Assembly (NCBI GenBank): GCA_040755215.1
Contig: JBFMBG010000001.1
Coordinates: forward strand, 50,400-114,399
Reading direction: 5' to 3'
Length of the DNA: 64,000 nt
Origin: JAIMBK01 sp040755215
GTDB taxonomy: Bacteria; Bacillota; Desulfotomaculia; Desulfotomaculales; Nap2-2B
Part shown: positions 23,596 through 32,439 of the stretch, piece after piece
How the letters are laid out: every line of letters starts with the position of its first letter
Position numbering within the stretch: the first letter of the stretch is position 1
Translations under genes and position numbers: made by a program
Notes under the pieces: model-generated
Told to the model about the DNA's origin: nothing
The model's input: the letters and a program-made list of their open reading frames with translations, nothing else
Database searches by the model: none

Positions 23596-23954
23596 TTAAG
23601 CAGGGGGAGCTTTACTGGTATACTTTCCCGACACCGCAGGGATCAGAACCAATGGGACGGCGTCCCGTCCTGGTGATTCAAAATAATATTTGTAACCAAA
23701 GCAGGGTCAATACGGTTATCGTGTGTCCTTTGACCACTAATCTCAAGCTGGCCATAGCTCCGGGAAACATCCTGTTGAATCGTGGAGAAGGAAATTTACC
23801 GCGCGAGAGTGTAGTTAATGTTTCCCAGGTTCAAAGCATTGACAAAAGCTGCTTGCAAGAATACATCGGCGCGCTCTCCTCAGCCCGGATCCAGGAAGTA
23901 ATCAACGGGCTTTGGCAATGGTTGACGCCCAGGGAGCCGGTTAAGGGAAAGTGA
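23589..23954 (+). CDS. PemK/MazF-family endoribonuclease toxin
   Basis: 121 residues. Family motifs: KQGELYWYTFP (~4-14), GSEPMGRRPVLVIQNN (~18-33), VIVCPLTTNL (~44-53) and ESVVNVSQVQSIDK (~73-86). MazF-type toxins cut mRNA at short sequence motifs. It overlaps its antitoxin gene by 7 bases and is followed at once by a transposase scrap. Confidence 0.9.
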   Translation: MVIKQGELYWYTFPTPQGSEPMGRRPVLVIQNNICNQSRVNTVIVCPLTTNLKLAIAPGNILLNRGEGNLPRESVVNVSQVQSIDKSCLQEYIGALSSARIQEVINGLWQWLTPREPVKGK

Positions 23955-24142
23955 AAATAAAGAAACGGGTGACCAAAAAGGGGAAGGAAATTTCCCCTGC
24001 TTCTCTCCAGTCTGCTTACGATTCTGATGCCACTTACCGGCGGAAAGGGAACGAGGATCACGTGGGTTACAACTATACGCTTACCGAAACCTGCGCGAAA
24101 GAAAATCCAGTCCAGCTCGTTACTGGTCCAAATGAAATGTAG
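23951..24142 (+). pseudogene. IS1182-type transposase fragment
   Basis: About 60 residues reading KKRVTKKGKEISPASLQSAY, then DATYRRKGNEDHVGYNYTL and TETCAKENPVQLVT, which match the central part of IS1182/IS5-like transposases (SLQSAYDPDATYR...GYxxxxxETC). The catalytic triad regions are absent. No terminal repeats were found. It overlaps the end of the PemK gene, so one edge of the toxin-antitoxin block coincides with an insertion-sequence relic. Confidence 0.6.
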
Positions 24143-24206
24143 GCGGCAAGTTTTTGGAAAGGAGCACATGGCCGCTGGCTTTTGACACTTCCTGGCATCT
24201 TTCTCT

Positions 24207-25172
24207 TCACAGCAACCCCCGTAGTTCCTCCACCCCCAGCCACTGCTCGTTCTTGTCGCTGGCATATTCCCATTCCTCCGGCACCGGCCGGCCCGCGCTC
24301 CAGTTGCCGGTGGTCCAATAGGGAAAGGCGGGTTTAATTACGTAGAATTTCCCCACATCCAGGGTGTTGCGGGCCTCGTCCCTGGAAATAAGCACCTCGT
24401 GGATCTTTTCCCCCGGTCGGATGCCGATGTATTTAATCTCACACCCGGGACAGATGGCCCGGGCCAGGTCGATAATCCGCATGCTGGGGATTTTGGGAAC
24501 GAACACTTCCCCGCCGTGCATTGTTTCCAGGCAGTGCAGAACGAAACTTATCCCCTGTTCCAGGGTGATCCAGAAGCGGGTCATGCGCTCGTCAGTGATG
24601 GTGAGCACACCCGTTTCTTTTTGCTTCAAAAACAGGGGGATGACGCTGCCCCGGCTGCCCACCACGTTGCCGTAGCGGACCACGCTGAACCGGGTGCGCC
24701 CACCGGCATAGGCGTTGCCCGCCACCACCAGTTTCTCCAGGCAGAGCTTGGTGGCGCCGTAGAGGTTCACTGGACTCACCGCCTTGTCCGTGCTCAAGGC
24801 GACCACCCGCTTGACACCACTGTCGATGGCGGCATCAATGACGTTCTGCGTTCCGATGATGTTGGTCTGGACCGCCTCAAAGGGGTTGTATTCCGCCGCA
24901 GGAACCTGCTTGAGGGCGGCGGCGTGCACCACATAATCAACCCCGTGAAAAGCCCTGTAGAGGCGGTCTTTATCTCGCACGTCACCGATAAAATACCTCA
25001 GGCAGGGGTATTGATCCCGGCTGAAGGTTTGCTGCATCTCAAACTGTTTCAATTCGTCGCGGCTGAAAATGATCAACCTTTTGGGTTTAAAATGATTAAG
25101 GACAATTTCCACAAACTTTCTGCCGAAGGAACCAGTTCCCCCGGTAACCAGGATGTTTTTTCCATCGAGCAT
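24207..25172 (-). CDS. pseB: PseB-type UDP-GlcNAc 4,6-dehydratase
   Basis: 321 residues, short-chain dehydrogenase fold. NAD-binding GGTGSFG (~residues 10-16), the distinctive FSRDELKQFEMQQ (~36-48), HAAALKQVPAAEYNP and VSPVNLYGATK with the Tyr/Lys of the active site. PseB makes the 4-keto-6-deoxy-altrose sugar nucleotide that starts pseudaminic acid synthesis. A second, truncated copy lies at 33894. The stop is 64 bases before the transposase relic. PseG follows the same direction upstream. Confidence 0.92.
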   Translation of the reverse strand: MLDGKNILVTGGTGSFGRKFVEIVLNHFKPKRLIIFSRDELKQFEMQQTFSRDQYPCLRYFIGDVRDKDRLYRAFHGVDYVVHAAALKQVPAAEYNPFEAVQTNIIGTQNVIDAAIDSGVKRVVALSTDKAVSPVNLYGATKLCLEKLVVAGNAYAGGRTRFSVVRYGNVVGSRGSVIPLFLKQKETGVLTITDERMTRFWITLEQGISFVLHCLETMHGGEVFVPKIPSMRIIDLARAICPGCEIKYIGIRPGEKIHEVLISRDEARNTLDVGKFYVIKPAFPYWTTGNWSAGRPVPEEWEYASDKNEQWLGVEELRGLL

Positions 25173-25243
25173 TGGTTTACCTTCCTTCAGATGGCGGTAT
25201 TCCAGTCTAGTTAATTAATCGTAAAGCAAGGTGCTTACTTAAC

Positions 25244-26320
25244 CTATCCCGATCTTAGCAATTCCTGGATAGCGTCGGCGCAGCGCACAGGTCCGTAACC
25301 ATCAAACCGGGCACGGCCGCTTTCACTCATCCTGGTGCGCCGCCCTACATCCCGGGCCAGGGCAGCGATTTCCGCGGCTATAGCTTCCACAGGCGTTGCC
25401 CCGCCCCAGCCCAAATTTACGGCGATCCCCTGCCTGTCCATTTCTTCGGCATTGGGCCGCTGGTTTTCGGCCAGGATGAAAATGAGGGCGGGCGTACCGG
25501 TGGCGGCGGCTTCAATGGCTGTAACCCCCCCGGCGCAGATGACCAGGTCGCTTTCCGTCAACAGTGGCAGGAGCGTACCGGGTGCAAAGTGAAGGTTGAT
25601 CCGCCTGTCACTGGCTGCCAGGTCCTCCAGTACCTGTTTATTTCCAAAGCCCGGGCCCGCCACCACGTTCCATACCGTGCCCACACCGGCCTGTTGCAAC
25701 GCCTTTAGCACCTTCAGGGTCAGGCCGGGTGGATCGCTCCCCCCCAGGGTGACGAGAATATTTTTCACCTCAGGGCGGATTTCCTTTTTGCGGGCGGTGC
25801 GGATAGCAGCAGGCAGAAGGGCATACCGGGGGCCGAGTAATAGTTTCGTTTCCGGAAACACCGGCCGGTAGGCCAGATACAGGGCAAAAATATTGTGGTT
25901 GATCAGGAGATGTGCCGCCGGTGGGGCGGCATTCAGGTCGTCGATCATAACCACCAGGGGAAAAAGTTTCCGGGCTTCAAGGTGGTAATCCGCAGGAAGG
26001 GTATAGCAATCTGTAACCAGAACCCGGGCTCCGGTGGCTTCGGCTGCCTTATGTAATAATGCCAGTTCCCGGGGTGGTTCCAGTATTGTTTCGTATTCTT
26101 CAGGCCAGTTTCCTAATATCTCCCCCCTTGCTGCCGCAATGCGGGCTCTGGCGTTATGATCGAGGTTTCCGGCAAAGTAAATGGCCCAACCACGATTAAG
26201 GCATTCTGCAGCCAGATTCAAGCAGCGGGAAAGGTGTCCCAATCCTGTTTTCCAGTTGGCGTCCAGGCGGAAAAGAACAGCAACATTTTTTACATCAGGG
26301 ATTATTTTTTTCTGGCTCAT
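25244..26320 (-). CDS. pseG: PseG-type UDP-sugar hydrolase
   Basis: 358 residues of GT-B fold: FRLDANWKTGLGHLSRCLNL near the N-terminus with the GxGHxxR motif, LLGPRYALLP (~160-169), VTLGGSDPPG (~190) and VICAGGVTAIEAAATGTPAL (~262-281). PseG removes UDP from the diacetamido-trideoxy altrose. No acetyltransferase (PseH) domain is fused. It ends 71 bases before pseB and is 6 bases after the cytidylyltransferase gene. Confidence 0.9.
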   Translation of the reverse strand: MSQKKIIPDVKNVAVLFRLDANWKTGLGHLSRCLNLAAECLNRGWAIYFAGNLDHNARARIAAARGEILGNWPEEYETILEPPRELALLHKAAEATGARVLVTDCYTLPADYHLEARKLFPLVVMIDDLNAAPPAAHLLINHNIFALYLAYRPVFPETKLLLGPRYALLPAAIRTARKKEIRPEVKNILVTLGGSDPPGLTLKVLKALQQAGVGTVWNVVAGPGFGNKQVLEDLAASDRRINLHFAPGTLLPLLTESDLVICAGGVTAIEAAATGTPALIFILAENQRPNAEEMDRQGIAVNLGWGGATPVEAIAAEIAALARDVGRRTRMSESGRARFDGYGPVRCADAIQELLRSG

Positions 26321-26326
26321 GAAAGT

Positions 26327-27058
26327 TTAGACCGCCTTCTGCCGGACGTGGGCGTTAATCTGGAGCAACTGGGGCTCACTTTCCAGCAGGCGGACCACCT
26401 CACGGATATCTATCGGGAAACCGGGACGGTACAGCCTGTTATATATTTCTTCAACCAGCCGAAAGTCATCTTCCTCGTCCACGCACAGCCGCCAGTCCGG
26501 GTGGTGCAATTCCGGAGGGGCCGGGTAGCCGGCCACGCGGAAGATTTCCGGATGCCGGTAGATGTACAGGGTGACGTGCTCCCGGGAAGGCGCATCTTCC
26601 GCCAGGCGGTGCGCCTTCATCAGAGCCTCCCGGGTGCAGACCTCGGTGTCCAGGCCGCGGGGGAAACCGCTGCCCACCCCGGCAGCCACATAGTCGTAAT
26701 CATGGGCTAAAAAGTACCGCACCACGTTATCAACTGTGACCGGGTCAATCAACGGGCAGTCGCTGGTAATCCGGACCACCACCTCTGCGTTAACCATTTC
26801 CGCTGTACCGGTATAGCGGGCCAGCACATCTTCCTGGGAGCCCCGGTACCAGGCCACCCCGTGCTGTTCTGCCAGGGCAACAATGGGATCATCCTGGGGC
26901 AAATGCGTAGTGGCAATAACTATGGTGTCCAGCGTAACAGCCTTTTTCAGCCGTTCGATCAGGTGGGAGAGCATGGGCCGGCCCGCCAGGGTTTTCAAAA
27001 CCTTCCCCGGCAGGCGCGTGGAGCCGGTGCGGGCCTGGACGATGCAAGCAACTTTAGA
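26327..27058 (-). CDS. pseF: PseF/SpsF-type CMP-sugar (cytidylyltransferase) protein
   Basis: 243 residues from the TTG at 27058, placed 9 bases after AAAGGA; the upstream ATG frame start adds an atypical leader. Nucleotide-binding QARTGSTRLPGKVL (~residues 6-19), RITSDCPLIDP (~96-106) and RLCVDEEDDF (~196) match the CMP-sugar synthetase SpsF family. In this cluster it would activate pseudaminic acid with CMP, as the substrate for the flagellin transferase. Confidence 0.85.
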   Translation of the reverse strand, partial: SKVACIVQARTGSTRLPGKVLKTLAGRPMLSHLIERLKKAVTLDTIVIATTHLPQDDPIVALAEQHGVAWYRGSQEDVLARYTGTAEMVNAEVVVRITSDCPLIDPVTVDNVVRYFLAHDYDYVAAGVGSGFPRGLDTEVCTREALMKAHRLAEDAPSREHVTLYIYRHPEIFRVAGYPAPPELHHPDWRLCVDEEDDFRLVEEIYNRLYRPGFPIDIREVVRLLESEPQLLQINAHVRQKAV

Positions 27059-27100
27059 CAAGGGGATCAATCCTTTCACCGGATAGTTAAAAAGCAAAAG

Positions 27101-28072
27101 CTACTTGCCAGCCAGCTCACTTTCCTCTAAAAAACGGTCCCGGGTGTAGCGCAACATGACCAGATCCCTTTTGAATTCCCCGATACGGGGCTCTACCGGC
27201 AGACCCTTAACCAGGCGCACCAGATAGGTGGGAGTATGGGCACCGGCGGCAAAGCCCAGACTGGCCCCGCCGCCGTAGCGCGGGTTTACTTCTATGAATT
27301 TCACCAGGGTGCCATCAAAGAAAAGCTGGATGGTATTGTGACCCACCAGGGACAGCTTCCGGGCCAGCCGGCAGCACTCATGGATGATGGTTTCGTGGTA
27401 AAAAGTTTTGCCCACAAAAGATTCGCCACCGAAAACCTTCAAACGCTGCCGGGGCACTACTGAAATTATCCGCCCGTAAAAATCACTGAAAAGGTCTACT
27501 GTATATTCTGGCGCTTCCACGCACTCCTGTATAATGGGATCCTCTAACTGCTCAAATATTTGCTCAAGTTGTTCTGGATTGTTAACCCGGAAAGCCTTGC
27601 GGCCCCCTTTGCCCACCCGATCCCTTACAAAGAGGGGAAAGAGTTCCGGCCTTCTTTTTACGTCTGCCGGCGAATACTCTTCAGGGACGCACAAATTTTC
27701 ACTCCGGCAAAAATCCAGGAATCTTTTTTTGTCCTGGCAGAGCTCTATTGTGACAGGAGAGCCCACCATCACCACTGTCTCGTTTTGTGCAAAGTCTTGC
27801 CGGTGAGCCGCAAAGACCGGTAACTCTTCATCACGGGTGGGGACCAGCAGTTTCACCTGGTACTTTATACACAGATCCAGCAGGGTAGAGATAAAATGCC
27901 CGTCATCGCTGGGTGGTACAATAAGGCGTAGAGGGCTTTCGTATAAGGCTGCCGAGTAGGGGCTGGCATCCGCAGGAATAACCATGCCCCCTCCTTCCCG
28001 GTCCAGCGCTTCCTGGAAAGCCCTGACCAGGCTCACTTTTCGCGACGCACTGGTTATAAGGACATTCACCAA
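27101..28072 (-). CDS. ATP-grasp enzyme of the carbamoyl-phosphate-synthase-like class
   Basis: 323 residues. An N-terminal Rossmann part (VLITSASRKVSLVRAF) leads to an ATP-grasp domain with LFVRDRVGKGGRKAF (~145-159), ECVEAPEYTVDLFSDF, and metal-binding FIEVNPRYGGGASLG (~253-267). Similar ATP-grasp genes occur in nonulosonic acid and capsule clusters, where some ligate amino acids onto sugars. Being between pseI and pseF, it may add an acyl or amino-acid group to the sugar; that is inference. Confidence 0.8.
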   Translation of the reverse strand: MVNVLITSASRKVSLVRAFQEALDREGGGMVIPADASPYSAALYESPLRLIVPPSDDGHFISTLLDLCIKYQVKLLVPTRDEELPVFAAHRQDFAQNETVVMVGSPVTIELCQDKKRFLDFCRSENLCVPEEYSPADVKRRPELFPLFVRDRVGKGGRKAFRVNNPEQLEQIFEQLEDPIIQECVEAPEYTVDLFSDFYGRIISVVPRQRLKVFGGESFVGKTFYHETIIHECCRLARKLSLVGHNTIQLFFDGTLVKFIEVNPRYGGGASLGFAAGAHTPTYLVRLVKGLPVEPRIGEFKRDLVMLRYTRDRFLEESELAGK

Positions 28073-28088
28073 TACTCACCCCGGCAAT

Positions 28089-29120
28089 TTAAACCATGTC
28101 CCACCGGATGGGTGTGTCTTTCGGGATATCCGCCCTGGCCTGCCTTCCCACCACCACATCCAGGAATTTAGGGGGAATTCCATAGCCCGGGCGCTTTATT
28201 ATCAGCATATCACTGGTAATGGTACATCCTTTGGGAATATCCACTGCCGCAATGATGCTCCGGCGGCTTAAAGGGAGCTTAGCTTCCTCCCCGGGCGTCG
28301 GCTTTTTTTCCGGGCTCCCCAAGCAAGCCTCCACTTCCCGGATGACCCTCACCAAATCTTTCAATTCCTCGGGTTCAAGAGCAAATTTATGATCAGGACC
28401 TTCCAATTGCCGGTTCAGGGTAAAGTGCTTTTCAATAACCCGGGCACCCCGAGCAACAGCCGCAACGGATGCTGTAAGACCAGGGGTATGGTCGGAAAAA
28501 CCCACCGGCAAATGAAATGCTTCTCGCAGGGTATCCATGGCCCGCAGGTTTACCTGATCCGGCGGAGTGGGATATAAAGCCGTGCAATGCAGCAAAATGA
28601 TGTTTTTGTTGCCGGTGCTGCGGATGGCTTCTACCGCTTCCTGCACATCTCCCAGGTTGCACATACCGGTGGAAATGAGCATGGGCTTGCCCTTCGCCGC
28701 AGCATACCTTAACAGGGGCAAGTCGTTGATTTCTGAAGACGCCCATTTAAAGGCGGGAACACCCAAAGAGTCCAGCTCGTCCACCGCCTGGTAGTCAAAA
28801 GGGGTGGAAAGAAAAATAAGCCCCCTTTCCCGGGCGTATCCGGCAAGCTCCGCCTGCCACTCCCGGGGCAGTTCGCACCTTTTGATGACCTCATAGGGCG
28901 GTTCATCCTCGCCCGGGTAGACCGGCGTGTAACGGGAATAAAGCGTATCCGCGCTGTACGTTTGGAACTTTACCGCATCCGCTCCTGCTTCGGCGGCAAC
29001 ATCGATCAGCCTTTTGGCCATTCTCAAATTTTGGTCATGATTAGAGCCAGCCTCCGCAATTATGAAAACTGGCTCATTTGAGCCAAGCTGGCGGCAACCT
29101 ATAGATATTTTTTCCATCAA
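28089..29120 (-). CDS. pseI: PseI-type pseudaminic acid synthase (NeuB family)
   Basis: 343 residues. NeuB-type TIM barrel with IIAEAGSNHDQNLRMAKRLI (~residues 18-37), DAVKFQTY, STPFDYQAVDEL, STGMCNLGDVQEA, GFSDHTPG and EKHFTLNR, then a C-terminal SAF (antifreeze-like) domain from ~285 (RRSIIAAVDIPKGCTI). It condenses phosphoenolpyruvate with the 6-carbon sugar from PseG. The choice of PseI over NeuB/LegI rests on the PseB/C/G neighbours. ATG 29120. Confidence 0.9.
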   Translation of the reverse strand: MMEKISIGCRQLGSNEPVFIIAEAGSNHDQNLRMAKRLIDVAAEAGADAVKFQTYSADTLYSRYTPVYPGEDEPPYEVIKRCELPREWQAELAGYARERGLIFLSTPFDYQAVDELDSLGVPAFKWASSEINDLPLLRYAAAKGKPMLISTGMCNLGDVQEAVEAIRSTGNKNIILLHCTALYPTPPDQVNLRAMDTLREAFHLPVGFSDHTPGLTASVAAVARGARVIEKHFTLNRQLEGPDHKFALEPEELKDLVRVIREVEACLGSPEKKPTPGEEAKLPLSRRSIIAAVDIPKGCTITSDMLIIKRPGYGIPPKFLDVVVGRQARADIPKDTPIRWDMV

Positions 29121-29134
29121 TCTGCCTCCTGTGC

Positions 29135-30400
29135 CTACTCAGCGTACGTTAAAAGCACCGGGCGCAGTTCGCGCCAGGTAAACCGTACGTCTCCCAGGTG
29201 CAGCGTTCGCTTTTCCTCCAAACGAAGCAAATTATGAGTGGCATCCAGATAGCCGGGGAAAAGTGAAATAGCCCGGGCAAACAGGTTTTTTGCCTTCTCG
29301 TAGTCTCCCCGCAGGGCCAGGATGGCCCCAAGATTATTCATCGCCGCCCCGTGTTCCGGAGCCAGCTCAAGCGTTCGCTCGAAGGAAAAGCACGCTTTCG
29401 ACCAATTGTTGTTACGCAGGTAATATAAGCCCGACAAGAAAAACCCCGCAGGCAAGCCGGGCCGCTTAACGGTAACTTCTTTAATAGCCCGAAAACCTTC
29501 CTCCCAGTGGTCCAGACGGTAGAGAACGGAAACAAAGTCAGCCCTGTTCACTTCCCAGGGCAAGCGCCGGCAATGAATGGCCTCTTCAATAAAGGAAATT
29601 TCATAGCGTTTTAAGATGGCTTTCTCGTCGGTCTTAAAATTACAGATCTTCCGGGATAAATTTGAGCTATGCCTGCGGATCCAGATCAATGGTGCGTCTA
29701 CGTATCCGAATCCCCCCAGTTGAGCCAGGCGTAGCCACAAATCCCAATCCTGCGAATACCTCCAGGCAGGGTCGAAACCTCCCGCGCGCAGAGCCGCCTC
29801 TTTTTTTAAAAGCACGCCGGAGGCGGTTAAAATGGGGTTTCTCACCAACAGGTAACCCAGCATCTCTTCTGGTGCAACCTGGCGCCACCGGGTGACCCCA
29901 GCCAACCTCTCGCCATTTTCCCCCATTTGGCCATAGGCGCTATGCACAAGGACCCAGTCCCCAGGAGCCCCGGCTTCGAGTTCGCTCAACCGTTGTAATT
30001 CGAGTTCCACGAGTTGCGGCTCTGCTATATCGTCATGATCCATGAATAAGACCCATTCCCCGTGCGCCAGTTCCATGCCAATATTCCGAGCTAACGAAGG
30101 TCCACAATTGCGAGCGAGGCGGTATGCACGTACGCGGCCGCCGGATGATTTCTCCAGCTCCATGCACAAAGAATAAGTAGCATCCTCACTTCGGTCGTCC
30201 ACAATGATAATCTCAAACAGCGGATACGTCTGTTGCAAGAGGCTTTCGACAGTACTTTTCAAGTATAAAGCAGAATTATAAGCGGGTACCACCGCCGATA
30301 TATTACCGGGGATACGTTTTGCACCTTCCAGATCCGATCCCTCTTTCTTTTCATTGATCAACAAAATATTAAAATGCAATCGGATATGCCAGAAATTCAT
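29135..30400 (-). CDS. Family 2 glycosyltransferase with C-terminal TPR repeats
   Basis: Up to 421 residues; the first ~30 overlap the upstream gene and may not be translated. GT-A motifs: ISAVVPAYNSALYLKSTVES, IIIVDDRSEDAT, ARNCGPSLARNIGME and LFMDHDDIAEP (DxD-like), followed by QDWDLWLRLAQLG. The C-terminal ~100 residues contain TPR-like helices (GAAMNNLGAILALRGDYEKA). It probably works on the flagellin or surface glycan. Start uncertain: ATG 30400 lacks a good ribosome site. Confidence 0.85.
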   Translation of the reverse strand: MNFWHIRLHFNILLINEKKEGSDLEGAKRIPGNISAVVPAYNSALYLKSTVESLLQQTYPLFEIIIVDDRSEDATYSLCMELEKSSGGRVRAYRLARNCGPSLARNIGMELAHGEWVLFMDHDDIAEPQLVELELQRLSELEAGAPGDWVLVHSAYGQMGENGERLAGVTRWRQVAPEEMLGYLLVRNPILTASGVLLKKEAALRAGGFDPAWRYSQDWDLWLRLAQLGGFGYVDAPLIWIRRHSSNLSRKICNFKTDEKAILKRYEISFIEEAIHCRRLPWEVNRADFVSVLYRLDHWEEGFRAIKEVTVKRPGLPAGFFLSGLYYLRNNNWSKACFSFERTLELAPEHGAAMNNLGAILALRGDYEKAKNLFARAISLFPGYLDATHNLLRLEEKRTLHLGDVRFTWRELRPVLLTYAE

Positions 30401-31523
30401 GAGAGGGCTGAAAACCCATTTGGATTAGTTGATGCATAATTTCACGGAACCACAACGAAGCAACAATGATAAACACCCGATGCCCTTGCTTCTTTAATTC
30501 GAGTAAATACTCAGGATTATTCACCGGCAGCCCTTCAATTACGGCCCCCCACTTATTCTCTGCATTGTCGACAAACAAAACAGGGTGAATACCAATCCAC
30601 CGCAAAAAACGAACCGCCCGCCTCCCCCCGCTACCGGCGCCCCAAACAACCAAAATCAGTCGCTTATTTGAACAGGCTGCCTTTTTGATCTGGGCAATTT
30701 CATAGGAAGTGTCCGTGATAAAATCTTCCTTATAGTACCGGTAACAATCGCTATAAATTTCTCTGCCCCATGTCTCTCGAAACAAGGCAACATTCTTTTC
30801 CTGGCCACTAGCATCAAGTCCTCTGGTCTGATACTCCAAATGATAAAGAGTGCTAGTCGGGCAGTATAACACCTTTCGTCCTTTTGCGCGAACACGCAAG
30901 CAAAGATCGATATCCTCCAAACCATTAAGGTATCGCTCGTCAAACCCGCCCAAGGCATGGAATAAATCAGCCTTAATTATGAAGCATGCCCCGGTTACAG
31001 CTTGAAACTCACGCGCTTTGTTCACACCGGAAAAGTTAGAAGGAAAGTAGCGGTAGATGTGAAAAGGCATTCCCTCCTCATCAAACGCTACTCCAGCATG
31101 CTGAATAGTTTCATCCGGGTACAACAGTTTCGAACCAACAATTCCCACTAACGGATTAGTCTCCATAGCACGTACCAGTTCCGCCAGCCATCCATTTATA
31201 GCAATGGTGTCGTTATTAAGAAAAACCAGATATTCCCCTTTAGCAGTTGCCGCCCCGCGATTGCAACTCCGCGCAAACCCCAAGTTTCTATCATTCCTGA
31301 TCAGTCTTAGCCAGGAATATCCTTTCCGTTCCAAAATAACACTGCTTTCCTGAGAGGCGTCATCAACAAGAATCACTTCAAATGCAAAATCATTATCTTG
31401 ATTTTTTTTATGTTCTCCAGTACAATCGGCAATTGATTGGATACAGCGATAGGTCATTTCACACCGGTTGTAAAACGGGATGATGATAGAAACGATACAT
31501 CGGCTTCCGGAATTAAAAGTCAT
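30369..31523 (-). CDS. Family 2 glycosyltransferase with C-terminal Rossmann WGAGSGG module
   Basis: 384 residues from the ATG at 31523, placed after AAGGAGATGAGAAA. GT-A: VSIIIPFYNRCEMTYRC, VILVDDASQES, NLGFARSCNRGAA, YLVFLNNDTIAI, and GLEDIDLCLRVRAKG. The last ~100 residues form a separate nucleotide-binding-like module, VVWGAGSGGRRAVRFL...VDNAENKWG. A sister copy of that module ends the next upstream protein (31621). The end overlaps the following glycosyltransferase start region by 32 bases. Confidence 0.87.
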   Translation of the reverse strand: MTFNSGSRCIVSIIIPFYNRCEMTYRCIQSIADCTGEHKKNQDNDFAFEVILVDDASQESSVILERKGYSWLRLIRNDRNLGFARSCNRGAATAKGEYLVFLNNDTIAINGWLAELVRAMETNPLVGIVGSKLLYPDETIQHAGVAFDEEGMPFHIYRYFPSNFSGVNKAREFQAVTGACFIIKADLFHALGGFDERYLNGLEDIDLCLRVRAKGRKVLYCPTSTLYHLEYQTRGLDASGQEKNVALFRETWGREIYSDCYRYYKEDFITDTSYEIAQIKKAACSNKRLILVVWGAGSGGRRAVRFLRWIGIHPVLFVDNAENKWGAVIEGLPVNNPEYLLELKKQGHRVFIIVASLWFREIMHQLIQMGFQPSHEFLAYPIAF

Positions 31524-31620
31524 TTTCTCATCTCCTTGGATACCCAGGCACACACCAGACGGAGCTTTAACCTGTTGCCAAACCAAACCATAAAAGATGC
31601 TTTCTAATAACTCAGTTGAT

Positions 31621-32283
31621 TTATGCCCGAGTTGAACCAGCAATCAACGGGTTGATCCAGAAATCCAGCTCTTCCTTAAACCCATACTCGCTCAGTTGCA
31701 CGGCTATTTCCGGAGCATAGACAGAACCGATTATAATGTACGGACGACGTTCCTTTACAGCCTTTGCTGCATTGACTATTGAGGAAGAGTATACAGTCAA
31801 GCCCATAACCTTGCTCTGCCATTTGGATGCGTCGCTATCGACAAATCCATCTACTTCAATACCAATACTTTCTAACAGCTTTAACGTTCGGACCCCCCCG
31901 CTCCCAGCTCCCCATATATATACTGGACGTTGGCCAATAAGGCTGACAAGACGTGATCCTGTTCTCCTAATATTTTGATTCATTCCATAAAGCTCTCTGA
32001 CTTCTTCCACGCCTATCTTTAGCTGGCTAATTATATTGTGAAGCATGTACAGTTCATCAATCTTTTTATCACCATTTTGATTCGCTCTTTCCAGGCAGAT
32101 CGTATAGAGGTCAGCTATTGGCTGAGGTAGAGCAAGCGCCTCCTGAACTTCCCGGACATTATGCCACAGTTGTGGTTTAACGAATTGAGAGCACTGGTTC
32201 ATCGAAAGCTCTTTTCCATTTAGCCCCAAAACACCTAACTCACTTATTATGCGCTCGACTTCTTTGAGGGAATCTTTAACCAA
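31621..32283 (-). CDS. Unknown protein with WGAGSGG Rossmann-type module
   Basis: About 220 residues; the start (TTG 32283) is weakly supported, and an ATG at codon 28 is possible. The N-terminal ~110 residues are helical without known motif. Residues ~120-215 carry VYIWGAGSGGVRTLKLLESI, VDGFVDSDASKW and a C-terminal GFKEELDFWINPL. This matches the end of the glycosyltransferase at 30369. Such modules resemble the N-terminal part of PglD-like sugar acetyltransferases or nucleoside-sugar epimerase folds. Its partner or substrate is unknown. Confidence 0.6.
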   Translation of the reverse strand: MVKDSLKEVERIISELGVLGLNGKELSMNQCSQFVKPQLWHNVREVQEALALPQPIADLYTICLERANQNGDKKIDELYMLHNIISQLKIGVEEVRELYGMNQNIRRTGSRLVSLIGQRPVYIWGAGSGGVRTLKLLESIGIEVDGFVDSDASKWQSKVMGLTVYSSSIVNAAKAVKERRPYIIIGSVYAPEIAVQLSEYGFKEELDFWINPLIAGSTRA

Positions 32284-32307
32284 ATCCTCATAGAGGACAA
32301 TGCTTTT

Positions 32308-32439
32308 TTACTTCATACAACCATCTGCTTGCTGACTACTATAGAAACATAAACGAAATCGAAAATATGCACTATCTGGACTTTTTGGAGCATGTTCATC
32401 CTGAAGTTTTTCCGGTAAAGAAACATTCATCCACGCCAT
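32308..32439 (-). CDS. Small ORF, 43 residues, or tail of the disrupted beta-helix gene
   Basis: An ATG at 32439 opens a 43-codon frame, MAWMNVSLPEKLQDEHAPKS to a C-terminal SSQQADGCMK, ending at 32308. It lies in another frame over the end of the beta-helix relic, so it may be that protein's original C-terminus displaced by a frameshift. Ribosome site is poor (CAGG). Confidence 0.35.
   Translation of the reverse strand: MAWMNVSLPEKLQDEHAPKSPDSAYFRFRLCFYSSQQADGCMK

Noticed and set aside
23955..24000. GGGGAAGGAAATTTCCCC as a terminator of the MazEF pair
   Set aside because: The stem is short, no T-run follows, and the sequence is part of the transposase fragment frame.
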